Shown here in pieces: positions 52,691-62,593 of a stretch of DNA of 64,000 bases; position 1 is the first letter of the stretch; each line of letters opens with the position of its first letter. This DNA is from an uncultured Flavobacteriaceae bacterium (GTDB lineage Bacteria; Bacteroidota; Bacteroidia; Flavobacteriales; Flavobacteriaceae). The position numbers and the translations under genes are program-made. The notes below the pieces were generated by a model, which was given only the letters and a program-made list of their open reading frames with translations, did not search any database and was not told the origin of the DNA. The DNA lies in contig CANMSI010000002.1 of the NCBI GenBank assembly GCA_947500575.1, forward strand, positions 806,001 to 870,000, in the 5' to 3' direction.

Positions 52691-54160
52691 TTAATAAGAT
52701 GCTTTTATTACGTTTGCAATTTCTTCGCTATTGGAGGTGACGTTCGCAATGGTCTTGTTGATGTTATAATCATATCCAAGAATAGACAGCATTTCTTCAG
52801 AGGTTTGCTGCTCTGAAAATAGTGAACTGTTCAATTCACCCTCTTCATTACGATTAAGTATAATATGTTTTGGTGCCGGAACTAAACAATGCTGTAAACC
52901 ACCATAACCACCTATGCTTTCTTGATATGCACCGGTATTGAAAAACCCGATATATAGTGGTTTCTGTTTGTTGAATTTTGGGAGGTAAATAGCATTCATA
53001 TGTTGCTCACTATTATAGTAGTCATCACTATCGCAAGTGAGCCCACCAAGTAGTACACGTTCGTACTCTCTATCCCAACCATTGATTGCCAGCATCACAA
53101 ACCGCTTATTAATAGCCCAAGTATCTGGCATTGTTGTGATGAAAGAGGAATTTACCATATTCCATTTTTCACGGTCGTTTTGTTGTTTCTGGTACAAAAC
53201 TTCATAAATGACTCCACCACTCTCTCCTACTGTAAAGCTCCCGAATTCCGTAAAAATGTTTGGAACAGCAACGTCCGCCGCGTCGCAGGTCTGTTTAATT
53301 TGTCGTATGATTTCATCTACCATATAGGCATAATCATAATCAAAGGCCAATGAGTTTTTTATAGGAAAGCCACCCCCAATATTTAGGCTATCAAGACTGG
53401 GGCATACTTTTTTTAAGTCAATATAGACTTGCATACATTTTAGCAACTCATTCCAATAGTACGCGTTGTCCCTTATACCCGTATTGATAAAAAAGTGAAG
53501 CATTTTTAAAGTGACTTTGGGATTATCCTTAATCTCTTTTTTATAAAAAGGCACAATATTTTTATATCCAATACCTAATCGAGAGGTATAGAACTCAAAC
53601 TTTGGTTCTTCCTCAGAAGCAATACGAATACCAATATTATAGGTGTCATTTATGGCCTCACTAAGGAGGTTGATTTCCTCATAATTATCAATAATGGTAA
53701 TACATTTTTTATGCCCACTGTTGATTAATCTAGCAATATTCTGAACATACTGGTCACGTTTAAACCCATTACTTATGATATAAGTCTCATCGCTTAATTT
53801 ACCTTGAGCTTTGAGGTTTTCTACAATATCAATATCAAAGGCCGACGATGTTTCTATATGAATATCGTTCTTTACGGCCTCATCCAGAACGTGCTTAAAA
53901 TGGGAGCTCTTTGTGCAATAACAATAGTTATAGGTACCAGCGTAACTATGCTCATGAATGGCGTTTGCAAACCAAGCTTTAGCTCTGTTAATATTATCAG
54001 ATATTTTAGGTAAGTAAGTAAATTTTAGTGGCGCGCCATACTGGTTTATAAGTGCCGTTAAATCTATTCCGTGGAAATGTAGTTCGTTATTTTCGATAGT
54101 AAACTCTTCCTGCGGGAAATCAAAGGTCTGGTCGATAAGGTCGACGTATTTTGTCTTCAT
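52691..54160 (-). CDS. speA: Arginine decarboxylase (fold-III PLP type)
   Basis: The 489-residue protein has the alanine-racemase-fold PLP domain: YNYCYCTKSSHFKHVLDEAVK gives the likely PLP lysine, SLNIGGGFPIKNS the phosphate loop, and TCDSDDYYNS the C-terminal catalytic Cys-Asp pair of this decarboxylase family. It should make agmatine from arginine. Compared with long E. coli SpeA it is compact, as typical for Bacteroidota. Other diamine decarboxylase activity cannot be ruled out by sequence alone, but the agmatinase neighbour supports arginine. Confidence 0.88.
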   Translation of the reverse strand: MKTKYVDLIDQTFDFPQEEFTIENNELHFHGIDLTALINQYGAPLKFTYLPKISDNINRAKAWFANAIHEHSYAGTYNYCYCTKSSHFKHVLDEAVKNDIHIETSSAFDIDIVENLKAQGKLSDETYIISNGFKRDQYVQNIARLINSGHKKCITIIDNYEEINLLSEAINDTYNIGIRIASEEEPKFEFYTSRLGIGYKNIVPFYKKEIKDNPKVTLKMLHFFINTGIRDNAYYWNELLKCMQVYIDLKKVCPSLDSLNIGGGFPIKNSLAFDYDYAYMVDEIIRQIKQTCDAADVAVPNIFTEFGSFTVGESGGVIYEVLYQKQQNDREKWNMVNSSFITTMPDTWAINKRFVMLAINGWDREYERVLLGGLTCDSDDYYNSEQHMNAIYLPKFNKQKPLYIGFFNTGAYQESIGGYGGLQHCLVPAPKHIILNRNEEGELNSSLFSEQQTSEEMLSILGYDYNINKTIANVTSNSEEIANVIKASY

Positions 54161-54931
54161 TCTATGTATATGAAAGATTAGAAAATATAGGTTTTGCCCT
54201 TCAGGGCAATGTCAGATGCATTTCTAAAAAATCAGATACGGAAAATAAAAGTGGTCGAGGGTTCAAAAAGAATTTGCTCGAGCCGCAGTTTAGTAGTATA
54301 TATTTTAGAAGTCAGCCTGAGTATTCGGCTCCTCATCCCTAAGGCAGCTTTTGGAGTAGACTTCTTTATCCTCCTAAGCCCGAACATGAAAAAAGATTTC
54401 ATTCTGGTTATGGCAATGCGTCTTTTTAACGGACTCATTATAGAATAAATGTACTAAAAATTTGAATTGAGATTATTTTTTTGCTAAAAATTTCTATTTT
54501 TTCAGTAATCACATTTAAAACTAATTCATACTTGGTGGTCAATCAAACTTCCCAAAATAGTGTACAGCTTCAAAATGGGAACTCTGGTTAAACGTATTCT
54601 TAATGGGAAGATTATCTTTAAAAAACGAACCTTTGTTGGGACAATATTTAAAATTATTAGGCTTAATTAATACCTCCTTTATTTAAAATTCTAAAAGTTA
54701 TCAACACATATAAGCAAACAACATCCAACCAAAAGCAACCGTTATAGCGTAGTCCGTTTGTATCTCAAACTCTCCTTACCCATATTTGCATTAGCTTTGT
54801 TACTTATTGTATCAATAAATAATCGTTCAGTACAGATATACCAAAAACAAAACAGCCAACTAAACAATACTACTTAGTCCCCATTCGTTAGTACTACAAC
54901 GTCATAGTTTTACAAACCAAATACAGCTGCT
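54161..54931. other. 771-bp non-coding region between divergent units
   Basis: No gene is supported. It must hold the promoters of the divergent arginine decarboxylase and AsmA-like genes. A block at about 54240-54430 stays open in frames on both strands with no domain, which may be chance. Nothing else is recognisable. Confidence 0.6.
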
Positions 54932-57900
54932 TTGAAACTTAAAAAACACTGGAAACGGATTTTATTGGCCCTCATCGGCCTCCCCATCTTGTTTGCAGGT
55001 GTCCTATTGCTTTATATTCAAAGCAACCAATCTGAAATTATTAAAGGAGAGATCGCTAAACTTAACAAAGAGCACCAAGGCCTCATAAAAACGGGTGATA
55101 GTGAATTATCGCTGTTCGGCAATTTTCCAGACGTATCCATAAAAATCTATGATGTACAAATTTTCGAAACAAAGTCAGAAAACGCAGCGGTTATAGCAGA
55201 TGTTAAAGACATTTACGTGGGGTTTAACCTCTGGGACATTGTTGGCGGAAACTATGATATTCAATCCTTACTCGTGGAAGAAGGGAAATTTAACATTGTT
55301 ATTCATGAAAACAATACTACTAATATTCAAAATTCCTTAGCAAGTACTGCAGCGAGCGAAACACCTACCACAAATATTCATCTAAAAAAAATCAAACTTA
55401 AAAATCTAGACCTCCACACTGTTGACGAAGCCACCAATACCGATGTGGAAAAATTCATATATGCTGCAGAAGGAGGGTTTAGCATCAAGGACAGCATTAT
55501 CGCAGGGCATATTGATACGGAACTGGAATTGAATGTGATAAAAGATAGTGACACTACCTTTATTCGCAAAAAGCATTTTGAAATTCATACAGACCTGGTT
55601 TTTAATGAATACACGGGCATTCTTGACATAGAACCCTCTGGGATTCTTATGGAAAATGGTGATTTTGAGTTAGAAGGCTCTATAGATACCAAGAACGATA
55701 TTGATCTTGACCTCCATATAAAAGGCACCAAACCTAATTTTGATATGCTTATTGCTTTTGCTCCAGCAGATGTCATACCCTTTTTAGAGAAATATAAAAA
55801 TGCAGGTGAAATCTATTTCAATGCCAGCATTCAAGGCCCTGCAAATAAAGGGAATAAACCCGCCATTAATGCCGATTTTGGTGCAGGAAAGGCCTTTTTA
55901 GAAAACACCACAAAAGCAAAAAGAATTGATGAAATGGGCTTTAAAGGCCATTTTACCAATGGAAAAAATAGAGACGCAAGTACTATGGAGTTTTCGCTTA
56001 CCGATATGACTGCTTCTTTAGAAAAGGGAGAATTCAAAGGTTCTATTTTTGTCAAGAATTTTGAATCTCCCGAAGTAGATATGCAAATAAATTCCAACTT
56101 CAATCTGGATTTCATAACCGACTTTTTTGAATTAGAGGAAGTACAGAATGCTTCTGGAGCGGTAACGCTTAAAATGAATTTTCATGACATCATTGATATT
56201 GATCATCCTGAAAAGGCATTACAACAACTAAATCAAGCATATTATGCAGAATTGAAAGTAGAGAACCTAAGCCTCGAAGCAAACGAACTTCCTACTCCAT
56301 TAGACACTTTAAATGTGCATCTGGTAATGAATGGTAAAAAAGCGCATCTGAAACAATTTGATTTGTCCATGGGCAACTCAGATGTATCTATTAGTGGTTT
56401 TCTGTCAGACTTACCCGCCATTGTGCATCATACAAATATCCCAGTAAAAGCGCATTTAGATATTTCCTCTAATTACTTAGATATTGCACAATTAACCAAT
56501 TTTTCTATACAAGATTCTACCCAAACGGGTTTTGATGAACAGATAGAAGATCTTAGCTTGGGGCTTTCTTTTAAAGCTTCTGCAAAAGACTTTACAGAAT
56601 CCAAATATTTGCCCAAAGGAGAATTTTTTATTGATAGTTTATTTGCTGACTTAAAACATTATCCACATCAACTACATGATTTTCATGCCGACATATTAAT
56701 AGATGAAGTAGACCTGAAAATAGTGGATTTCACAGGTTTTATTGACGATAGTGATTTTCATTTTGATGGTTTAATACATGATTATGCTTTCTACATGCAA
56801 CCCCAACTAAATGGGAATGTTGATTTAGATATGAATCTCAGTTCTAAAAAGTTAAGACTGGAAGATATTTTTTCGTACAAAGGAGAAAATTATCTCCCAA
56901 AAGAGTACAGACATGAAATCTTCGATGATTTGGCCTTGCATTTTTCCTCTAGTATTGATTATAAAGCTTCCACACTTCATTCTATGGATCTTTCTTTAGA
57001 TAAATTGGATACAAAAATGGAATTACATCCGCAACGTTTGCACGACTTTAGAGGAAACATACATTATGAAGATGAGCATATTGTAATTAAGAACTTTCAT
57101 GGGGAAATTGGAGCCACCAATTTTAATTTTGATCTAAATTATTATTTGGGAGACAACCAGAAGATAAAAAAAAGAGATAATTACTTGGAAGTGCGCGCTA
57201 ATTACATCGATTATGATGCGCTTTTTAATTTTGAATTGAGCCCTAAAAAATCTGTAGAAGTTGTCAGCACTAGTACAGAAGATGTATCAGAACATGCAAC
57301 AGCTTTTAATATATACGAATTGCCATTTACAGACATGAGGTTCAAGGCAGATATTGATCATTTTATATACCATCGGATAGATCTTCAAAATATCACGGCA
57401 GATTTAAGAACAACACCCAATCATTATGTGTATGTAGATACGCTTGCAATGGATGCTGCTGGCGGCAACATTCGTTTAAACGGATATTTTAACGGTAGCG
57501 ATCCTAAACACATTTATATGCGGCCCAATTTGGTGATGACTAATGTAGATTTAGAAAAACTGCTTTTCAAATTTGAAAATTTTGGGCAAGACCATCTTGT
57601 TTCAGAAAATTTACAAGGAAAACTTACCACTAGCATTCGTGGTAAGATTAGAATATACCCGGATATGGTGCCCGATTTAGACCAGTCTACTATTGAAATG
57701 GATGTAAAAGTATTGAATGGAAGGTTAAAGAATTACGACCCAATGCTGGCACTATCAGATTATATGGGTGATAAAAACCTGCGAAATATTCGGTTTGACA
57801 CCCTACAAAATAGCTTAGCCATTGAGAAAGGGGAAATTAACATTCCCGCAATGACCATTGAATCAACCATTGGTCATATGGAACTATCAGGCACGCATGA

Positions 57901-58132
57901 TAGGAATCAAAATATCAACTACTATTTACGCATACCCTGGAAAACAGTGAGAAAGGCGGCATGGCAAAAATTGTTTGGAAGTAAGAAAGACTCGGTTGTC
58001 AATTCTGAACAAGTTGATGAAATCGTAGAGGTAGATTCAGATAGAAAGACAAAATTTCTAAATCTAAAAATCAGAGGAACGGTAGATGAATATAAGGTTT
58101 CATTAGGTAAGAAAAGGAAAAACAACCTATGA
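54932..58132 (+). CDS. AsmA-family outer-membrane biogenesis protein
   Basis: The start at 54932 is a TTG; the first residues give one N-terminal membrane helix (ILLALIGLPILFAGVLLLYIQ). The 1066-residue protein then has the beta-rich AsmA-like repeat architecture: DSELSLFGNFPDVSIKIYDV, VKDIYVGFNLWDIV, and a long run of beta strands. A late IRGKIRIYPDMVPDL and ELSGTHDRNQNINYYLRIP are characteristic. AsmA-like proteins span the periplasm and carry lipids to the outer membrane. The C-terminus overlaps the tail of the SCO gene on the other strand by six bases. Confidence 0.82.
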   Translation: MKLKKHWKRILLALIGLPILFAGVLLLYIQSNQSEIIKGEIAKLNKEHQGLIKTGDSELSLFGNFPDVSIKIYDVQIFETKSENAAVIADVKDIYVGFNLWDIVGGNYDIQSLLVEEGKFNIVIHENNTTNIQNSLASTAASETPTTNIHLKKIKLKNLDLHTVDEATNTDVEKFIYAAEGGFSIKDSIIAGHIDTELELNVIKDSDTTFIRKKHFEIHTDLVFNEYTGILDIEPSGILMENGDFELEGSIDTKNDIDLDLHIKGTKPNFDMLIAFAPADVIPFLEKYKNAGEIYFNASIQGPANKGNKPAINADFGAGKAFLENTTKAKRIDEMGFKGHFTNGKNRDASTMEFSLTDMTASLEKGEFKGSIFVKNFESPEVDMQINSNFNLDFITDFFELEEVQNASGAVTLKMNFHDIIDIDHPEKALQQLNQAYYAELKVENLSLEANELPTPLDTLNVHLVMNGKKAHLKQFDLSMGNSDVSISGFLSDLPAIVHHTNIPVKAHLDISSNYLDIAQLTNFSIQDSTQTGFDEQIEDLSLGLSFKASAKDFTESKYLPKGEFFIDSLFADLKHYPHQLHDFHADILIDEVDLKIVDFTGFIDDSDFHFDGLIHDYAFYMQPQLNGNVDLDMNLSSKKLRLEDIFSYKGENYLPKEYRHEIFDDLALHFSSSIDYKASTLHSMDLSLDKLDTKMELHPQRLHDFRGNIHYEDEHIVIKNFHGEIGATNFNFDLNYYLGDNQKIKKRDNYLEVRANYIDYDALFNFELSPKKSVEVVSTSTEDVSEHATAFNIYELPFTDMRFKADIDHFIYHRIDLQNITADLRTTPNHYVYVDTLAMDAAGGNIRLNGYFNGSDPKHIYMRPNLVMTNVDLEKLLFKFENFGQDHLVSENLQGKLTTSIRGKIRIYPDMVPDLDQSTIEMDVKVLNGRLKNYDPMLALSDYMGDKNLRNIRFDTLQNSLAIEKGEINIPAMTIESTIGHMELSGTHDRNQNINYYLRIPWKTVRKAAWQKLFGSKKDSVVNSEQVDEIVEVDSDRKTKFLNLKIRGTVDEYKVSLGKKRKNNL

Positions 58133-58795
58133 TTTTTTTAAGGTTTTAATATCTGCAATCAGCTGCTGCACCGCAGTCTTATTAAGACCATTGTAAATAC
58201 CCCTAATATGTTTGTTTTTATCAATGAGTACAAAATTTTCTGTATGCAAAAAATCGTTGATGTCTTTTAGCACACCCAGATCTTCTTCTACAAAATAGGC
58301 ATTCCTTCCTAGGCTATATATTTGTTGGCGTTCTCCTGTAGCCAAGTGCCATTTTTGAGCATTTACGCCTTTGTCTTCTGCATACTTTTTTAAACGAGTT
58401 ACCGAATCTATCTCTGGAGTTACGGAATGGGAAAGCAATAATACCACATCATCTGTGGCAAAAGCATCTTGTAACAAGCTCATATGTTTGGTCATCTTGG
58501 GACAGATGCCAGGGCAGCTTGTAAAAAAGAAATCTGTTACATAAATCTTATCTTTAAAAGTAGCTTCTGTAATAGTATCTCCTAATTGATTCACAAGCTT
58601 AAAGTCGGGAATACGATGAAAATCTGTAGGCACCTCATCCGAAGCTGTTAGCCATTTCGGAGTAAACGAAGCTTCTTCATAATACGGAAGTACTGCTACC
58701 CTGCTCGTTTTCTCTTTTTTAGCCGCTTCTTGGCAGCTTATACAAGTGATGACGATTAGAAATAGGCAAAACCAAAAACTACTGTATTTCTTCAT
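58127..58795 (-). CDS. SCO1/SenC family lipoprotein
   Basis: The ATG at 58795 is used because it gives a normal lipoprotein signal (CISC lipobox); longer in-frame starts lack it. The 222-residue product has a thioredoxin fold: IYVTDFFFTSCPGICPKMTKHMS supplies the C-x3-C copper site and the conserved DFFFTSCPG; the copper-ligand His is in the LHTENFVLID segment. SCO proteins deliver copper to cytochrome oxidase or act as redox proteins. It overlaps the YwqK-like gene by 17 bases. Confidence 0.85.
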   Translation of the reverse strand: MKKYSSFWFCLFLIVITCISCQEAAKKEKTSRVAVLPYYEEASFTPKWLTASDEVPTDFHRIPDFKLVNQLGDTITEATFKDKIYVTDFFFTSCPGICPKMTKHMSLLQDAFATDDVVLLLSHSVTPEIDSVTRLKKYAEDKGVNAQKWHLATGERQQIYSLGRNAYFVEEDLGVLKDINDFLHTENFVLIDKNKHIRGIYNGLNKTAVQQLIADIKTLKKS

Positions 58796-59432
58796 CTTCC
58801 AACTCAAAACAGAGACTTGCCCTTTTAAGACCAAATATGCGTCCATTTTTTGCCTCATAATTATTATATATTTTTCCATTTCTTCGCCATGCTTTTTGCA
58901 GCCCTTCTTCCTTACCGTTCATAATTCGTAGCTCTTTAAACTTGGCCCCATTACTATACCATTGCTTTTGTATACCATTGGCAATTCCATTTTCTAAAAG
59001 TGCTTCAGAACGTTGCTTGCCATTCTTCCACCAAGATTTGGCATACCCATCTTGTTTCCCCTTTTTATAGGTAGCTTCATAGCTTTTAATACCAGAAACA
59101 TACCATTTTATATGCTTACCGTGCCGTTTCCCCCTTACATACTGTACACTTTCTGCCAATTGATTTGTATGGTAATACTGCAAGGATGTTCCTGTAAAAG
59201 GCTCGTTTTTATACAAAACAAGTCCTTTGTTAGGTACCAAAACCAACGCCTGCTTTTCTACTTCTAGTTGTTTAACCATAGGCACTGTAGTGGCGGCACT
59301 TGTCCTCATATGATCTTTACAAGCACTTAAAGCCACTACAATCCCTAGAACAAAAACACTATTGTATGGTATTGGGAGTCCCTTGATAGTCGCCCGGAAA
59401 TATGATATAAAACTGATTAAGGTATAATTCAT
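58779..59432 (-). CDS. YwqK-family lipoprotein with MORN-like repeats
   Basis: A start at ATG 59432 (about 217 residues) gives a leader with a lipobox (ALSAC), although it overlaps the YHYH gene by 74 bases; the true start may be nearer 59360. The protein has five to six MORN-like repeats such as WYVSGIKSYEATYKKGKQDG and SWWKNGKQRSEALLENG. These repeats occur in the YwqK antitoxin family, but many are envelope proteins, and no toxin gene is adjacent. Function unknown. Confidence 0.65.
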   Translation of the reverse strand: MNYTLISFISYFRATIKGLPIPYNSVFVLGIVVALSACKDHMRTSAATTVPMVKQLEVEKQALVLVPNKGLVLYKNEPFTGTSLQYYHTNQLAESVQYVRGKRHGKHIKWYVSGIKSYEATYKKGKQDGYAKSWWKNGKQRSEALLENGIANGIQKQWYSNGAKFKELRIMNGKEEGLQKAWRRNGKIYNNYEAKNGRIFGLKRASLCFELEDEEIQ

Positions 59433-60219
59433 TTTCAATGTGGTAATGGTATTCTTCTTCGTCTGTATGTTGAGTTGTACTTGTATGCCCACCAGAAGCG
59501 TCCAAATCCGTTGGATAGGTACCTGTACTATTACATTTTCTTCCGTATACAAAAAATCCGTCTGAGATAATACCTATAAGGTTTTCATCATCTGCAGAGA
59601 AAGCTACGGGTTCTAAGTGGTAGTGGTAACTCTGAGGGCCCGTATGGGCTCCTGTGTAATCCAAAGAGCCTACTGCATTGTCTAAAGGCACATTAGGGCC
59701 CTCTTCGTCATTATAAATCATTGCACCGCTTACCGCAATTCCGATGGCCCCTAATCCGGTAGCACTGGAACTACTAGCCAAGCTAGGGTTGGCACTCACC
59801 ATTAAACTATACGAGCCATTAAAATCATCAATATTTCCAGGGGCCATTTGTTCATGAGAAGTCACTGTGGGTTCTACAAATAAAGGGTGATTCTCATTAG
59901 CAGCAGGAGTTTCCAAAAGATTTCCCATTGGATCTGTTGCGCTTCGGGCTGTGGTATTAGACCAATAGGGCGATGTATGGTTGGGCATTCCATTGGTTTC
60001 AATTTGCACATTGGTACCATCCAACATAATAGTCGTATTCGTTGCATCAAACTCAGAAAAGGCATTGTGTAATTCGGTAGCTACCGGATCATCATCTCCA
60101 GAGCCATCCACATCATCAGAGTTATTGCTATCATTGCTGCATGCAATAAAAGCCAATATGACCCCTATTAGAATACATGCTATTGGGATACTGCTTGTTA
60201 TTTGTTGTTTTCCGTTCAT
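59359..60219 (-). CDS. YHYH-domain lipoprotein
   Basis: The 286-residue protein has a lipobox (AFIAC) and an Asp-rich linker. The mature domain carries the YHYH signature twice (SYHYHLEP, YHYHIEN) with GAIGIAVSGAMIYNDEEG between. YHYH-domain proteins are widespread in marine bacteria and probably bind metal, as the histidines suggest; activity is unproven. Its 3' end overlaps the YwqK-like gene, so they are co-transcribed. Confidence 0.8.
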   Translation of the reverse strand: MNGKQQITSSIPIACILIGVILAFIACSNDSNNSDDVDGSGDDDPVATELHNAFSEFDATNTTIMLDGTNVQIETNGMPNHTSPYWSNTTARSATDPMGNLLETPAANENHPLFVEPTVTSHEQMAPGNIDDFNGSYSLMVSANPSLASSSSATGLGAIGIAVSGAMIYNDEEGPNVPLDNAVGSLDYTGAHTGPQSYHYHLEPVAFSADDENLIGIISDGFFVYGRKCNSTGTYPTDLDASGGHTSTTQHTDEEEYHYHIENELYLNQFYIIFPGDYQGTPNTIQ

Positions 60220-60378
60220 AAGTAGTTTTTTTGTTGTCTTGAATCGTATAACGTTCTATCTTATTAAATTAATATTAGTAAGAATTAAAAAGACAAATGT
60301 GTTGTTTAATTAGATGCTGCCAAGTTTTAGGCGAATGCACTTCTTTATTTAGTAAACCCAAGTAAGGAATTCATCATG

Positions 60379-60684
60379 CTATTCTCTTCTTTGTGGTCTT
60401 TCCCTTTTAGGCTTTGGTGCTTTCTCTATCTCTTCTTTGGATAGAAAACCATCTTCATTTACATCTATCTTTTTAAAGTTCTTCTTTAGTGGTCCTTTTA
60501 CTTCTTTCCTAGAAAGTAAGCCATCTTCATTCGCATCCATCTTTTCAAATAATTCTTCTATAGAAGGGCGCTCCCCTCTTTTTCTTTCACCATCTCTATT
60601 CGTTTCTTGTCCATTTGTTTTGCAAGAGAACAAAAAGACAGTGCAAGCGCAAATCAGTGATAGTTTAAAAGTGTGCTGTTTCAT
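60379..60684 (-). CDS. EF-hand lipoprotein
   Basis: The 101-residue product has a lipobox-like leader (FLFSC, Cys21) and two EF-hand loops, DANEDGLLSRKE and DVNEDGFLSKEE, each with the D-x-[ND]-x-D-G pattern for calcium. The C-terminus is basic. It is 159 bp upstream of the YHYH gene on the same strand and is divergent from the third LytS kinase gene by about 200 bp. Confidence 0.85.
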   Translation of the reverse strand: MKQHTFKLSLICACTVFLFSCKTNGQETNRDGERKRGERPSIEELFEKMDANEDGLLSRKEVKGPLKKNFKKIDVNEDGFLSKEEIEKAPKPKRERPQRRE

Positions 60685-60885
60685 TTTAGTATTTTTAGAG
60701 TTTATCTTCTTTGTTATTCTTTAGACTTGAATGATACTGGTTCGTTTAATAGTTCTTCTTAATTTTCAGTGAAATGCGGTCTCTTTTCAGTGAACAGGTT
60801 TTTTCTTTAAAGAAATTGCCTATAAAAGCATTATAAATCGGTAGGATGAAGTTTAGACCGATTTTATTTTTCTTTTATTTGTGTG

Positions 60886-61929
60886 ATGCAAAAAACAAAA
60901 AGGGTACTAATTCAAGCGGTAACATGGTTCCTCATTTGGATGGTACTTTGGTTGTTACAAAGAGGCAATCTTCTCTTTATCAAAGATAATATTGCGGCGT
61001 TTTTTGTACAGGTGACATCTATTGTACTTCTAGTTTGGTGGTTAGCCCCCCACTTTCTCTTAAAAAAGAAATACTTAGTATTCACTATCATATCTTTGGT
61101 ATTACTCTTTGTAGGAGCTTATATTTCTTCCAATATTATGACCCCTGTACATGAGCCTTTTATGCCACCCAACAGGCCTCCTCCTGGACTCCATAGAGGA
61201 CCAAAAGGAGCTATTGCTCCCACCCAATATGTGATACATCTTCTTATTATTGGTGTTTCCTTTATGCTTGCCGTACTACTAGAAACTTTTGTGTTTGTCA
61301 AAGCAAGGGAAGAAGAAAGAGTACGCTTTAAGAATGAGAACCTACAAACCGAATTGAAATTATTAAAGTCGCAAATTAATCCGCATTTTCTCTTTAATTC
61401 GCTGAATAATATTTATGCACTTTCCGTACTCGATTCTGATAAAACCCAACGAAGTATTAGTTATTTATCAGATATGTTACGCTATGTACTCTATGAGTGT
61501 GACCGGCCTCGGGTCCCCTTATCAAAAGAGATTACCTATATAGAAAATTACATTCGCTTATTTTCCTTAAAAAGCAGTAAACCCTATCCTATTAAAACTG
61601 ATTTTACTATTCTGGATGCTTCAGTACAAGTAGCCCCTATGCTTTTTATTCCCTTTATGGAGAACGCCTTAAAGCACAGTAATATCGAAAAAATAAAGGG
61701 TACTTTTATTCATTTAAGCATACAATCAGATACCCAAGAAATACACTTTGAGATAGAAAATAGCACCCCAAAGACTGCCCAAAACAAGGATAGTGTGGGT
61801 GGTATTGGTATTGAAAATGTAAAAAGGAGATTGTCCATATTATATCCTCAAATGCACCAGTTGCAAATTGATGAAAACGGTGATACTTTTAAAGTTCAAT
61901 TAAATCTAGTTTTGGATGCAGACAATTAA
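60886..61929 (+). CDS. LytS-type sensor histidine kinase
   Basis: The ATG at 60886 is preferred to the GTG just before it. The 347-residue kinase has about four membrane helices in the first 145 residues, with a Pro-rich loop (EPFMPPNRPPPG) between the second and third. The cytoplasmic part carries the HisK phospho-acceptor in SQINPHFLFNSLNNIYAL, N-box IPFMENALKHS and G-box GGIGIENVKRRL. Its end overlaps the next response regulator by 14 bases. Confidence 0.88.
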   Translation: MQKTKRVLIQAVTWFLIWMVLWLLQRGNLLFIKDNIAAFFVQVTSIVLLVWWLAPHFLLKKKYLVFTIISLVLLFVGAYISSNIMTPVHEPFMPPNRPPPGLHRGPKGAIAPTQYVIHLLIIGVSFMLAVLLETFVFVKAREEERVRFKNENLQTELKLLKSQINPHFLFNSLNNIYALSVLDSDKTQRSISYLSDMLRYVLYECDRPRVPLSKEITYIENYIRLFSLKSSKPYPIKTDFTILDASVQVAPMLFIPFMENALKHSNIEKIKGTFIHLSIQSDTQEIHFEIENSTPKTAQNKDSVGGIGIENVKRRLSILYPQMHQLQIDENGDTFKVQLNLVLDADN

Positions 61930-62593
61930 GTGCTTGGTAGTAGATGATGAAGAATTGGCGAGAAGTCTGTTAGCAGCGTATATCGAAAAGGTAGATTTTT
62001 TAGAGCTTGTTGGAACAGCAGAAAATCCTGTTGAAGCTTTACAACGGATGCGAGAAGAAACCATAGATCTCCTATTCCTAGACATCCAAATGCCTGAAAT
62101 AAAAGGTACCGATTTTGCTAAAATGGTTCCAACAACAACCAAAATAATCTTTACTACCGCCTATTCTGAATATGCATTAGAGGGTTTTGAATTAAATGCC
62201 CTAGATTATTTGCTAAAACCCATTGCATTTGATCGATTTTTAAATGCGGTAAATAAGTTTCAGCTGCCAAGCGAAGGTCGTATACACCAAGATACCTTAA
62301 CGGTAAAATCAGGCTACGATTTGCATAAATTAAGGCATAGTGATATACGATATATTGAAAGTGACGGAGAGTATGTCATATTTCATACCCTAGAGAAAAA
62401 GGTAATGAGTTATCAATCGTTAAAATCCTTAGAAAAAAGCTTACCTAGTAGCATCTTCATGCGGGTGCACCGTTCCTATATTATAAATAAACAGTTGGTA
62501 AATAGCCTTAAAGGGAGATCATTGTTATTGTCTAAAGATCAAATTCCGGTAAGCGATCGTTACTATGAGCAGGTAAAAAAAGAGTTATTCTGA
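61916..62593 (+). CDS. LytTR-family response regulator
   Basis: The 225-residue protein has a receiver domain (Asp56 in LLFLDIQMPEIKGTDFA) and a LytTR domain (TLTVKSGYDLHKLRHSDIRYIESDGEY, FMRVHRSYIINKQLVN). It overlaps the kinase gene, which fits a two-component pair. The neighbouring EF-hand gene is divergent and is a possible target. Confidence 0.9.
   Translation: MQTIKCLVVDDEELARSLLAAYIEKVDFLELVGTAENPVEALQRMREETIDLLFLDIQMPEIKGTDFAKMVPTTTKIIFTTAYSEYALEGFELNALDYLLKPIAFDRFLNAVNKFQLPSEGRIHQDTLTVKSGYDLHKLRHSDIRYIESDGEYVIFHTLEKKVMSYQSLKSLEKSLPSSIFMRVHRSYIINKQLVNSLKGRSLLLSKDQIPVSDRYYEQVKKELF

Noticed and set aside
54232-54438. Minus-strand 68-residue frame
   Set aside because: No signal, domain or partner; overlaps an opposite-strand frame of similar length.
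58779-59432. YwqK antitoxin with a neighbouring toxin
   Set aside because: No toxin gene adjoins it, and the lipoprotein signal makes an envelope role more likely.
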